This document shows positions 43,064-49,773 of a stretch of DNA of 63,921 nucleotides, in pieces. The translations under genes were made by a program, and so were the position numbers. Numbering within the stretch: position 1 is the stretch's first letter; each line of letters begins with the position of its first letter. The notes under the pieces are model-generated. The model was not told the origin of the DNA. It saw only the letters and a program-made list of their open reading frames with translations, and searched no databases. Source of the stretch: a virus; IMG/VR virus record IMGVR_UViG_3300045806_000080, positions 1 through 63,921 of that record; one strand, written 5' to 3'.

Positions 43064-43300
43064 CTACTTCTCCGAGCCGAAGCGGGCGGCGGCGTTCGCC
43101 TTGGCCTTGCCGACAGCCCAGGCCGCGTTCACGTCGTCGAGCACCTGCTCCCGCACCTTGCGGTAGACGAAGGTGCATTTGCGCTTCCAGCCGACCTCGT
43201 AGCCGGTGGTGAAGCCGAGCATGAAGACGACGAACAGGGTCGCGATCACCGCGTAGGCGCGGATGGACGCGGGGTCTGCACTGAGGCTGATCGGTTCCAC
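43064..43300 (-). CDS. Small membrane protein
   Basis: A 78-aa product from GTG 43300, behind GGGAG. One transmembrane helix (AYAVIATLFVVFMLGFTTGY) and a basic/amphipathic C-terminus (KRKCTFVYRKVREQVLDDVN). It follows the 43340-43368 promoter. Confidence 0.55.
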   Translation of the reverse strand: MEPISLSADPASIRAYAVIATLFVVFMLGFTTGYEVGWKRKCTFVYRKVREQVLDDVNAAWAVGKAKANAAARFGSEK

Positions 43301-43339
43301 GAGGCTGCTCCCTGCCCTGTTATCGGGCGTTACGGAGCA

Positions 43340-43368
43340 GTCATACCCTCGGATCAGTACACTGACAA
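43340..43368 (-). promoter_or_regulatory. TTGTCAGTGTA-type promoter
   Basis: On the - strand, TTGTCA (43368-43363), a 17-bp spacer and TATGAC (43345-43340), with the complete TTGTCAGTGTA. It drives the 43064-43300 membrane gene and those after it. Confidence 0.65.
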
Positions 43369-43551
43369 GATGGTGGGTTCCTCGCGAGGTTCTAACGAGG
43401 CCCGTCTTTCGACACGTCGCTTGTGCACTGCTTTCCCGGCGACTCAGGAGCGTCCGTCGATGCACTTCGGACCCAAGCCCCTACCCAATTTCTTCACGCG
43501 ACGGTTTGAACCAGTCGTCGGGACCGAGGGCGCGGTGCGGCCTTTGGGCCT

Positions 43552-43776
43552 TTAGGTGCGCCAGGTGGCGGCCTTCACAGCCCACATCTGTGCGTCGAGG
43601 GCTCTCATCTTCGCCTCGAAGATGATGTCTGCATGGTCGACGTCGCGCGGCACCATGGCTTCGACGCAGTCGATCACCTCGGCGCACTTGCCCTTGAGGT
43701 GCGCCACCATCCGGTCGCCGGACGGGTTGAAAGTCATGCCGACAAGCCGGCCGCCGTGCGTCAGTTCTTCGCTCAT
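43552..43776 (-). CDS. Acb2/Tad1-like small protein (candidate)
   Basis: A 74-aa protein. The pattern GMTFNPSGDRMVAHLKGKCA, then EVIDCVEAM and KMRALDAQMWAVKAATW resembles small phage proteins in the Acb2/Tad1 hairpin group, which trap cyclic nucleotide signals of CBASS or Thoeris. No catalytic residues are expected in these sponges. It lies next to the terminase small subunit, where small accessory genes are common. Pattern-based call only. Confidence 0.45.
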   Translation of the reverse strand: MSEELTHGGRLVGMTFNPSGDRMVAHLKGKCAEVIDCVEAMVPRDVDHADIIFEAKMRALDAQMWAVKAATWRT

Positions 43777-43780
43777 GGTG

Positions 43781-44215
43781 TCACCCGAGGTTGATGTTGA
43801 TCTGTAGCGCGTTGCTCGCGATCGCCTTGCCGGAGGCGGCGGCCTTCTGCTCCACTGACGCGTCGAGCCCCGCCACCCGCACCACGAACTTCATGATGTC
43901 GGCCTGCACGTTCGCCGGCACGTCCTTGAGGTCGCCGTTCGCCAGCGTCCACAGCCTGGAGAGGAACATCTCTGCCATGGTGCGCGCCTTGGCCTTGAAG
44001 GAGCCACCCTCCGCCTGGACGATCTTGAGCGCCTCCGCGCACGCCATCTGGAACAACTCGTTGGTGCGCAGCGCCTCCCACTCGGGGCGGCTCAGTCCGT
44101 AGCTCTCGCACACCTCGCGGATGGTGCCGGTGCGCGCGGCCAGCTCCAGCGGGAGGCTCGGCGGGAAGCCGAGGTCCGTTGGGTCTTTGTCCAGGAGGGC
44201 GAGCGACGTGGCCAT
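43781..44215 (-). CDS. terS: Terminase small subunit
   Basis: A 144-aa product from ATG 44215. An N-terminal helix-turn-helix-like region (LPLELAARTGTIREVCESYG, then LSRPEWEALRTNELF) is followed by a helical oligomerisation region (AKARTMAEMFLSRLWTLANG). Together with position at the head of the packaging operon this fits a phage terminase small subunit. A GTG at 44242 would add 9 codons through the TACACTGACATG element. Confidence 0.7.
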   Translation of the reverse strand: MATSLALLDKDPTDLGFPPSLPLELAARTGTIREVCESYGLSRPEWEALRTNELFQMACAEALKIVQAEGGSFKAKARTMAEMFLSRLWTLANGDLKDVPANVQADIMKFVVRVAGLDASVEQKAAASGKAIASNALQININLG

Positions 44216-44224
44216 GTCAGTGTA
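44215..44224 (-). promoter_or_regulatory. TACACTGACATG element at the terS start
   Basis: The element overlaps the start codon used for terS (TACACTGACATGG on the - strand), as at 21742. It could be an operator that hinders RNA polymerase or ribosome entry. Confidence 0.45.
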
Positions 44225-44509
44225 GGTAGCACGTCGATCCACATAAGAAAAGGCGGGGGCGGGTAGCGGGGCACCGTTGCGATCGGTCCTTCTTTGATCT
44301 ACCGGCGTCCGGCTGCTGATCCTAGTCGGCCCGCAGGAGGCTCACGGTTTGTTCGCGAGCACTGAAAATCGTTTACGGGTGAACAGCGAACAACGCAACA
44401 CCTCGGACGTCCGCTCACTAAATAAACCCGTGCGACGTATCCGCGAAACGTGTTGTGTTGTCAGCGCCTTACGTCTGTCAGTGAAATCACCTACACCGCA
44501 GAAAAAGGA

Positions 44510-44539
44510 CCAGGGGCCGTTTACGTAAACGGCCCCTGG
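44510..44539. repeat. 30-bp perfect palindrome
   Basis: Each half is 15 bp, centred on the GTTTAC/GTAAAC junction at 44524/44525. Leftward, it is followed by TCCTTTTTCT, so it can work as a leftward terminator stem; it could equally be an operator. Confidence 0.75.
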
Positions 44540-44780
44540 CCAAGGTGGCCCTCGGCCCAGCATGCGGATCAGCGACATGCCCAGCTCTGTGAGGGCGACG
44601 GGCCGATATAGCACCAGACGCCCCCTCACAACAGTGCGTCAGGCTATCAGTGGCACATATGCTAGAGTCTAATTTCAAGACTTTGTATTGTATCCGTGGG
44701 GAAATTAGCCAAAATTTCATATGGGACCATGGACCCACCCACCCCTATTGAAATCTTTCCCCCCCTCGGCCCCCTGCCTC

Positions 44781-44848
44781 CCCAATAAAAGAATGCTTCT
44801 CTATAGTAGCCCTCCCCAATAAAAGAATGCTTCTCTATAGTAGCCCTC
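44781..44848. repeat. 34-bp tandem direct repeat
   Basis: Two perfect copies, period 34 bp (44781-44814 and 44815-44848). Each contains AATAAAAGAATGCTTCTCT with an AGAA-TGC-TTCT inverted core. Possible paired protein-binding sites. Confidence 0.8.
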
Positions 44849-44886
44849 CCCTGCCCTATGCGCCCGGCGTGCGCGCTAGGCGTCCC

Positions 44887-44902
44887 GATTAACGCGTTAA
44901 TC
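44887..44902. promoter_or_regulatory. GATTAAC palindrome 1
   Basis: GATTAACGCGTTAATC, 90 nt upstream of the 44993 gene. First of the palindrome series. Confidence 0.7.
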
Positions 44903-44992
44903 GAAGCCGGCAAGTCAGGGGAAATAGACCGCGAGACATGCTAATCTTGTTTTGTCAATCGGGATGGCCCGGTTGCTTCATTGGAGTGTGTC

Positions 44993-45745
44993 ATGACTGC
45001 TATCAATCTCTCGACGTTCGCCCCTGTGTCTTTGGACAAGGCTTTGGAATTGGTTCTCGACACGGCTCGCAATGAACAGACGTTTGCCGACGCGTCGCGC
45101 GGCGCTTTGAAGGCCGCGATCGCTTTCCTCAATGTTCCTCAGTGCGAGAAAGACGCGACTGTGTCGGCCGAAGACGAACAGCGCCTTTCGCCGATCTTTG
45201 ACGAATACATGACTGGCCGTCTCATGGGCGGATGCGGCATTGAGGAAAGCGCCGCGCGCTTGCAGTTGAGCTTGCAGCCGTATTTCTTCGCCGCGCCGGA
45301 AAAGAACAGCGACAAAAACCGGACCGAACGGGCGCAACGCGTGCTCAACTCCGCTCGCGTCACGCTTTCCCGCATCCGTGCGGCGTTCAACATTCCCGCT
45401 ATGAAGACGTCTCGCAAGCCGCGTCCAGAAGGAAACGCGACGCACGCCAAACCCGAGGATTTGGCGCACGGTTCCAGCCTCCCGACTTCGATTGCGTCGG
45501 CCACGGTTCCCCACGTCAAGACCATTGGCGACGCGAACGACTGGTTGAAAGACCTTGACGTCAAGGTCAACGACTTCGAACGCGTGAACGCCAAGGTCAT
45601 CATCGGCGACGCTGGCGAAGTGTTGCGGGAAACGTTCGCCGCTTTCCACGCTGGCATTGCCAAGGCTCGCGCGATCATGAGCGATCCGAGGGCAGCGCAG
45701 ATTGCGGCGCTGCAAGCGCAACTGGCCAAGTTGATGACCGCGTAA
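44993..45745 (+). CDS. Hypothetical hub protein, regulator candidate
   Basis: A 250-aa protein, mostly helical. The middle has a basic segment (MKTSRKPRPEGNATHAKPED) and the C-terminus repeats Ala/Gln helices. Codons are richer in A/T than neighbours (GCT, TTG, CTC), suggesting separate origin. It is the only gene in the divergent hub, with GATTAAC palindromes on both sides and two terminators behind it, so it is a candidate for the unknown regulator or a replication protein. No domain recognised. Confidence 0.6.
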   Translation: MTAINLSTFAPVSLDKALELVLDTARNEQTFADASRGALKAAIAFLNVPQCEKDATVSAEDEQRLSPIFDEYMTGRLMGGCGIEESAARLQLSLQPYFFAAPEKNSDKNRTERAQRVLNSARVTLSRIRAAFNIPAMKTSRKPRPEGNATHAKPEDLAHGSSLPTSIASATVPHVKTIGDANDWLKDLDVKVNDFERVNAKVIIGDAGEVLRETFAAFHAGIAKARAIMSDPRAAQIAALQAQLAKLMTA

Positions 45746-45762
45746 TCCAAACTGACGAAACT

Positions 45763-45790
45763 AAGGCCGCTCTTGCGAGCGGCCTTTTTT
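45763..45790 (+). terminator. Strong rho-independent terminator
   Basis: Stem GGCCGCTC / GAGCGGCC with a TTGC loop, followed by TTTTTTATT. Ends the 44993-45745 transcript. Confidence 0.9.
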
Positions 45791-45810
45791 ATTGCCTTTG
45801 ACATAGCCGT

Positions 45811-45836
45811 CAGCCGCGAGGCTTGGCGGCTTTTTT
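45811..45836 (+). terminator. Second tandem terminator
   Basis: Stem AGCCGC / GCGGCT followed by TTTTTG. Two terminators in a row insulate the hub gene from the early operon. Confidence 0.7.
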
Positions 45837-45853
45837 GTGCGCTTTGCAGGTTC

Positions 45854-45869
45854 GATTAACGCGTTAATC
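45854..45869. promoter_or_regulatory. GATTAAC palindrome 2
   Basis: GATTAACGCGTTAATC in non-coding DNA just after the tandem terminators. Confidence 0.7.
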
Positions 45870-46017
45870 CGGCCGTAGCTCATAACCCAACGATATCAAT
45901 TGCAGCGCGCCCGAGCTAGTCCCCGTTAGCTCATGACACCAATGAAATCAAGCGTCGCAGTAGTTGGCGATCATACGCGTAGCCGGCGTTGCTCGTGCTC
46001 CTACCAGCCAAGTGCAT

Positions 46018-46225
46018 GATATCGTAACCAATAAGTTACCTGATACACTTATATATATGTTTTGACAATATACATATCCCCGTCAGGTAACTTTTGAGCC
46101 TTGGCCACTTATTACAACACTCCTGCCGTATCCCCCCTAAACACCTTATCCTATTCTCCATGGGGGGACTTGTATGTTGGAAAACGACCCATAAGTTAAT
46201 CAGGTAACTTATTGGTTACGACATC
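46018..46225. repeat. 27-bp inverted repeats around an AT-rich core
   Basis: Arms at 46018-46044 and 46199-46225 are reverse complements at 26 of 27 positions. A third partial copy (TCAGGTAACTT) is at 46083-46093. The core contains runs such as TATATATATG. Confidence 0.8.
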
Positions 46226-46357
46226 AACGCCTTGCGCGTATGACGCATCCGCTGTGTGCTGAAATAAACTAGCTCGTTCTCGCTAAGTGCAGCGTTTGCA
46301 CTTGCGGCGCGATTTCCCCTGAGAAATCAATGTCAGTGTCCAGAGCTAACGTCGCTC

Positions 46358-46373
46358 GATTAGCGCGTTAACG
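46358..46373. promoter_or_regulatory. GATTAAC palindrome 3 (degenerate)
   Basis: GATTAGCGCGTTAACG, 13 bp upstream of the early promoter -35. Confidence 0.5.
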
Positions 46374-46386
46374 CACTGACACCCCC

Positions 46387-46421
46387 TTGACGTACACTGA
46401 CGATGGGTCTATGTCAGTGCA
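46387..46421 (+). promoter_or_regulatory. Early promoter with overlapping elements
   Basis: TTGACG (46387-46392), a 17-bp spacer and TATGTC (46410-46415). TACACTGACG fills the spacer (46393-46402) and TGTCAGTGCA (46412-46421) covers the -10 and start site. Further partial copies lie at 46331 and 46373. Confidence 0.6.
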
Positions 46422-46446
46422 ATCAACCGGATAGGAGCACGAGCAA

Positions 46447-47106
46447 GTGAGCGAGGACAGGCAGCACTCCCGGTACGCCGGGCCAGATAGGCACACATGG
46501 CTCAAGACGGGCGAGCGCGTCCATAAGGGCCAGCGATGGTTCGTCGTCACGCCAGCCTACAAGCCCACGACAGTGACATGGACCCGCGGGGATCAGGCGT
46601 GGGCCGTGTCGATGGACTTCTTCGTGGAGCGTGTGCAGCCGCTCAACCAAGCGCGCCTCGTGTCTCTGGCGAAGCTGAGGCGCGGCCGGCTCGGGCTGGA
46701 GGCGAACGCCGAGCCAGAGACAGAGGCCGAGCTGTGCAACAGGCTGCTGCAAAGCCTGTTCCGTAACCCGAGCAACCAGCGCCTCCAGCGCCTGTTCGCG
46801 TTCATCGAGCAGCAGGATCACTTCGGCTGGTCGGATACCTGGGAGACGCCATCCATCGAGGCAGCGTCTCTGCCCATGCGCTGGTTGTCCGCGTGGCACA
46901 ACGACAACCGCCGCGGTGCCCAAGGCACGCAGGGCGTGGGGGCGTTCTCGCAGAGGGCGTATGACCACCTCCGAGCAGACGCCAACCGCGCCGGGCGGGC
47001 GGAGCTTGGCCTTGAGACGCGGGAGTTGCGCCGCATCTACACGGCCGGCTGCCCTTGCGCGTATTGCAAAGCACAGGCGCGCACGCTGATGGCTGAGGCA
47101 GCGTAA
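46447..47106 (+). CDS. Hypothetical early protein
   Basis: A 219-aa product from GTG 46447 behind AGGAG. The N-terminal ~60 residues look like a small beta domain (RWFVVTPAYKPTTVTWTRGD), the middle is helical and the C-terminus has CPCAYCK, a possible metal site. First gene of the rightward operon; function unknown. Confidence 0.65.
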   Translation: MSEDRQHSRYAGPDRHTWLKTGERVHKGQRWFVVTPAYKPTTVTWTRGDQAWAVSMDFFVERVQPLNQARLVSLAKLRRGRLGLEANAEPETEAELCNRLLQSLFRNPSNQRLQRLFAFIEQQDHFGWSDTWETPSIEAASLPMRWLSAWHNDNRRGAQGTQGVGAFSQRAYDHLRADANRAGRAELGLETRELRRIYTAGCPCAYCKAQARTLMAEAA

Positions 47107-47154
47107 TCTGCAAATCCTATCAGGTCCGTGACTGGTTTGATCCACATCCCGGAC

Positions 47155-47183
47155 TTGACTTATCCCCTTCCCTGTGCTATTAT
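47155..47183 (+). promoter_or_regulatory. Strong sigma70-type promoter
   Basis: TTGACT (47155-47160), a 17-bp spacer and TATTAT (47178-47183). A leader hairpin (GCCCTG/CAGGGC, about 47199-47215) and a GATTAAC palindrome follow before the 47271 gene. Confidence 0.75.
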
Positions 47184-47230
47184 ACAATCTACCGGAGGCC
47201 CTGACCTACAGGGCGACGGCAACTAGGCTC

Positions 47231-47246
47231 GATTAACACGTTAATC
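47231..47246. promoter_or_regulatory. GATTAAC palindrome 4
   Basis: GATTAACACGTTAATC, 24 nt before ATG 47271, downstream of the promoter at 47155. Confidence 0.75.
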
Positions 47247-47270
47247 AGAGCCCAAACGAAGGATCAGAAC

Positions 47271-47537
47271 ATGGGCAAGCCGATGACAACCGAAGACAAG
47301 CGTTGGCTCAAGGTCATGGCGCAGCGCGAAATCACGAGCAGCCGGAATAACCCGCTCTCCGGCGAGTTCTTCCTCAACTCGGTTGACCCCGATGGCTACA
47401 AGGAGCGCGTCGAGTGCCTCACCCTCGTGGAGGCGTTGCACTGCTTGGACGGCATGCTCTTTGAGCAGGACCCGTACATGGGCTGCATCAGCAACGCGTG
47501 GGGCGACGCCGCCAAGGGCATCCTCAATCATCGTTGA
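47271..47537 (+). CDS. Hypothetical early protein
   Basis: An 88-aa protein (MGKPMTTEDKRWLKVMAQRE...). GAAGGATCAG precedes the ATG. Its TGA stop overlaps the first two bases of the next palindrome. No family recognised. Confidence 0.65.
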   Translation: MGKPMTTEDKRWLKVMAQREITSSRNNPLSGEFFLNSVDPDGYKERVECLTLVEALHCLDGMLFEQDPYMGCISNAWGDAAKGILNHR

Positions 47538-47551
47538 TTAACACGTTAATC
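47536..47551. promoter_or_regulatory. GATTAAC palindrome 5
   Basis: GATTAACACGTTAATC, 14 nt before ATG 47566. Confidence 0.75.
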
Positions 47552-47565
47552 CAAGGACACACACG

Positions 47566-47928
47566 ATGGCCAAGCCCATCAACCTCAGCCTCATCGCTCA
47601 GCGCATGCGCCACGACGCGGCGGCCGAGAAGCAGCGCGAGCTGGATGCCTTCCGTCTTCGCCGCGATCGCGACGAGGCGTACCGCATGGAGCGTGAGCGG
47701 GCGATCGCTGGCGAGTGCTTCCTCCGCGCCATCAAGAGCGCCGAGTTCCCGACCACGCACACGGCGGCCAGCCGTGCGCTCCCCAAGCACGAGCGGCCAC
47801 ACCCGAGCGACGCCGGACAGCGTGCGTTCGTGTCGAACTGCATTACCGCGGAAGACTGTGCCCAGACGCGGCACCCCAAGAACATCCGCGCACACCGCGT
47901 CGGCTCCCCCGTCTGGGGCCTCGCCTGA
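47566..47928 (+). CDS. Hypothetical early protein
   Basis: A 120-aa protein. The N-terminal half is a charged helix (ALRMRHD-like region, EKQRELDAFRLRRDRDEAYR). The C-terminal half has scattered Cys and His. Function unknown. Confidence 0.6.
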   Translation: MAKPINLSLIAQRMRHDAAAEKQRELDAFRLRRDRDEAYRMERERAIAGECFLRAIKSAEFPTTHTAASRALPKHERPHPSDAGQRAFVSNCITAEDCAQTRHPKNIRAHRVGSPVWGLA

Positions 47929-47955
47929 GCAACCAGCTAATCCAAGGAGTTTGTC

Positions 47956-48051
47956 ATGCTTATCGTCCTGTTTCATCGCCTCCTCAGCGGCTCGCGTCAG
48001 GTGCAGTACGATGCGCATCTTTGGGCCTACTTGTATGGCACGAGCATCTAG
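47956..48051 (+). CDS. 31-residue peptide
   Basis: MLIVLFHRLLSGSRQVQYDA then HLWAYLYGTSI, behind a perfect AAGGAG. Hydrophobic N-terminus. Short, but the SD and position in the cassette series support expression. Confidence 0.4.
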   Translation: MLIVLFHRLLSGSRQVQYDAHLWAYLYGTSI

Positions 48052-48070
48052 CTGACTGGCAACCAATCGG

Positions 48071-48086
48071 GATTAACCCGTTAATC
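48071..48086. promoter_or_regulatory. GATTAAC palindrome 6
   Basis: GATTAACCCGTTAATC followed by GAGAGAAGGATCAG; 18 nt before ATG 48105. Confidence 0.75.
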
Positions 48087-48104
48087 GAGAGAAGGATCAG
48101 CACC

Positions 48105-48287
48105 ATGTTGAATACGCAGACGCAGCCCAAGGGCTTCACCTACCGCATCGACTATTCGTGCGGCGAGGCGCGCAACCAGACGCGCTTCATCCACGGCGCG
48201 GTGTGCGCCAAGCACGCTCGCCTCATGTTCCGCGACATCCCGTGGATGACGCTGGCGATCATCAACTCGAACAAGCGCGTTGGCTAA
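48105..48287 (+). CDS. Hypothetical early protein
   Basis: A 60-aa protein (MLNTQTQPKGFTYRIDYSCG...) with two Cys and basic patches. Palindrome and AAGGATCAG leader directly upstream. Function unknown. Confidence 0.6.
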   Translation: MLNTQTQPKGFTYRIDYSCGEARNQTRFIHGAVCAKHARLMFRDIPWMTLAIINSNKRVG

Positions 48288-48298
48288 GGAGAACCACC

Positions 48299-48445
48299 AT
48301 GAGCGTAGCACAGTCGAGAGGCGCGGCCCGCAGGATGCGCGATCGGTACGGACGCGGGTCATTCCGCACCATCGGCGACATCGTCGCCAGCGACCGGCGC
48401 AAGGCCGCGCGCGCCGCCAGCATATCGAAGCCGAAGAAGGGCTGA
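48299..48445 (+). CDS. Small basic protein
   Basis: A 48-aa protein, MSVAQSRGAARRMRDRYGRG... ending KPKKG. Highly Arg/Lys-rich, so it may bind nucleic acid. AAGGAG SD, 11 nt after the previous stop. Confidence 0.55.
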   Translation: MSVAQSRGAARRMRDRYGRGSFRTIGDIVASDRRKAARAASISKPKKG

Positions 48446-48503
48446 GCTGACCAGATGCCGCGAGGGACGCGCGGCATCGAGTGAGCCCAAGCATGGCTCC
48501 CCG

Positions 48504-48519
48504 GATTAACGGGTTAATC
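48504..48519. promoter_or_regulatory. GATTAAC palindrome 7
   Basis: GATTAACGGGTTAATC (centre GG), then GAGAGGATCAG; 14 nt before ATG 48534. Confidence 0.7.
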
Positions 48520-48533
48520 GAGAGGATCAGATC

Positions 48534-48926
48534 ATGGGACAGCGACATCACAACGCGATCGGCATCGCCGGGGGCGCGTGCAACCCGCTCGCCATATCAA
48601 ACGCAATCGCTCGTGGATGCCACGAGATCATGGACAACCCGGCGGGCTACGCAGGCACCGACGCCATCACCAGCGACCCGGCGATCAAGCTGATGACGAG
48701 CCAGCTCGCCTACATCACAGGCGTCTGGTCCGGCGTGTCGAACTTCTCGAAGGGCGCGGACTTCCGCGACTGCCTGACGGCGTGTCGCAACGAGGTCGCG
48801 AGCGAGCCGACCAAGAGCGACCTCATGCATGAGGCGGCCGAGGCGCGAGGCGTGCCGGTCGTGGACATCAGGATGATCCAGTTCGACGGCGCGGACCTGA
48901 GTGGCTTCCCGACGATCGACCCGTGA
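48534..48926 (+). CDS. Hypothetical early protein
   Basis: A 130-aa protein (MGQRHHNAIGIAGGACNPLA...). Mixed alpha/beta, with an acidic C-terminal part (MIQFDGADLSGFPTIDP). No family recognised. Confidence 0.6.
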   Translation: MGQRHHNAIGIAGGACNPLAISNAIARGCHEIMDNPAGYAGTDAITSDPAIKLMTSQLAYITGVWSGVSNFSKGADFRDCLTACRNEVASEPTKSDLMHEAAEARGVPVVDIRMIQFDGADLSGFPTIDP

Positions 48927-48938
48927 CGTCAACCGCAG

Positions 48939-48948
48939 TACACTGACA
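48939..48948 (+). promoter_or_regulatory. TACACTGACA element before the PEP-CTERM gene
   Basis: TACACTGACATC, 29 nt before ATG 48977; the GAAGGATCAG leader follows. It gives the PEP-CTERM gene its own control site inside the early region. Confidence 0.5.
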
Positions 48949-48976
48949 TCAAGTCAGGACTGGAAGGATCAGCACC

Positions 48977-49504
48977 ATGAAACGATACCTCCTTGCCGCC
49001 ACCATCCTCGCGGCCCTCTCGACGCCGAGCGCGGCCTCGCTCGTCAGCTTCACGTTCGCCGGGCCGTTCGGCTCGGGCTCGATCAACGGACGCGTGGTCG
49101 TGGATGTCGAGGGCGGGCTCGCCACGTCAGGCACCGCCACCATGCAGGGCTGGGGCATCGACGGCACGCAGACGCTGGCGCTCGTGACGCCGGCCGGCGC
49201 GGTCTACCGCTCGGGCAACGGCACCGACATCTGGGACGGCGACAACCGCGTGCCGATCACATGGGGCGGCATCGTGTTCGGAACCAACGCGGCCACGTCC
49301 GGGTCCGGTGGTTACAACCTCGGCATATGGGCCGAGACGCCGGCCACCTACCGCGGCTTCGCGTCTGGACCTGGCCTCTGGTCGTACACTGGCGAGCTGT
49401 CGGTCAACCCGATCCCCGAGCTGTCGACATGGGCGATGTTCGCCATCGGCGCGGCGGCGATCGCGTTCACCGGCTATCGCAAGCCCGCGCGCTACGCCCT
49501 CTGA
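48977..49504 (+). CDS. PEP-CTERM-type secreted protein
   Basis: A 175-aa protein. An N-terminal signal peptide (MKRYLLAATILAALSTPSAA) precedes a beta-rich body full of Gly/Thr. The C-terminus is IPELSTWAMF, a hydrophobic helix (AIGAAAIAFTG) and a basic end (YRKPAR), i.e. the PEP-CTERM layout with Leu instead of the second Pro. In bacteria exosortases process such proteins for surface or matrix export. On a temperate phage this looks like a lysogenic-conversion gene. Confidence 0.75.
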   Translation: MKRYLLAATILAALSTPSAASLVSFTFAGPFGSGSINGRVVVDVEGGLATSGTATMQGWGIDGTQTLALVTPAGAVYRSGNGTDIWDGDNRVPITWGGIVFGTNAATSGSGGYNLGIWAETPATYRGFASGPGLWSYTGELSVNPIPELSTWAMFAIGAAAIAFTGYRKPARYAL

Positions 49505-49516
49505 AGGGACACTCGC

Positions 49517-49678
49517 ATGCGGCGGAACCCCGAGCGCGACCTGTACGCAGGCGCGCTGGCGAGCGCCATGGAGGCCATTCGCCATGCCAACTACTACGAC
49601 AAACGCGCTTGCGCACTGGCGCGACCGCGTTCCGGCTCCGGGGCAAAAGCCCCGTCCGTGCCCGTATTGCGGACATAG
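49517..49678 (+). CDS. Small hypothetical protein
   Basis: A 53-aa protein, MRRNPERDLYAGALASAMEA... with GAAGGGA upstream. It overlaps 49584-49772 in another frame; both have a plausible SD, so one or both may be real. Confidence 0.4.
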   Translation: MRRNPERDLYAGALASAMEAIRHANYYDKRACALARPRSGSGAKAPSVPVLRT

Positions 49679-49772
49679 CTACATCATGCCCTGCAACGAG
49701 CAGCAACACGCTGCTTGCCAGAACTTCACCCACAAACGCGTCCCGATTAACGCGTTAATCAAGGAGACTTAG
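49584..49772 (+). CDS. Small zinc-finger-like protein
   Basis: A 62-aa protein with CPYCGHSY, then PCNEQQHAAC, a possible C2HC site. GGAGG precedes ATG 49584. Its last codons read through palindrome 8 (PINALIK), an unusual overlap of coding and regulatory sequence. Confidence 0.5.
   Translation: MPTTTTNALAHWRDRVPAPGQKPRPCPYCGHSYIMPCNEQQHAACQNFTHKRVPINALIKET
49745..49760. promoter_or_regulatory. GATTAAC palindrome 8
   Basis: GATTAACGCGTTAATC inside the end of the 49584 gene, 13 nt before ATG 49774. Confidence 0.7.
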
Positions 49773-49773
49773 T

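Larger units (their letters stand above)
44243..44886. other. Non-coding part of the divergent hub
   Basis: About 640 bp without a convincing gene; short frames here lack SD and family features. It contains a 30-bp palindrome (44510-44539), a partial TGTCAGTG element (44476-44483) and a 34-bp tandem repeat (44781-44848). GC drops toward the right end. Confidence 0.6.
45870..46446. other. Non-coding low-GC region, candidate origin
   Basis: About 580 bp without a gene. It holds a 27-bp inverted repeat pair (46018-46044, 46199-46225), an AT-rich core (about 46044-46078), a 7-bp hairpin (46285-46303), a degenerate GATTAAC palindrome and the promoter of the first early gene. The combination suggests an origin or control region. 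Confidence 0.55.

Noticed and set aside
44342-44738. Leftward small genes in the hub
   Set aside because: The frames have no SD or recognisable composition and run through the 30-bp palindrome.
13178-46421. TTGTCAGTGTA as a T7-like phage RNA polymerase promoter
   Set aside because: No single-subunit RNA polymerase gene is seen, and most copies pair with -10 boxes at 17 bp.
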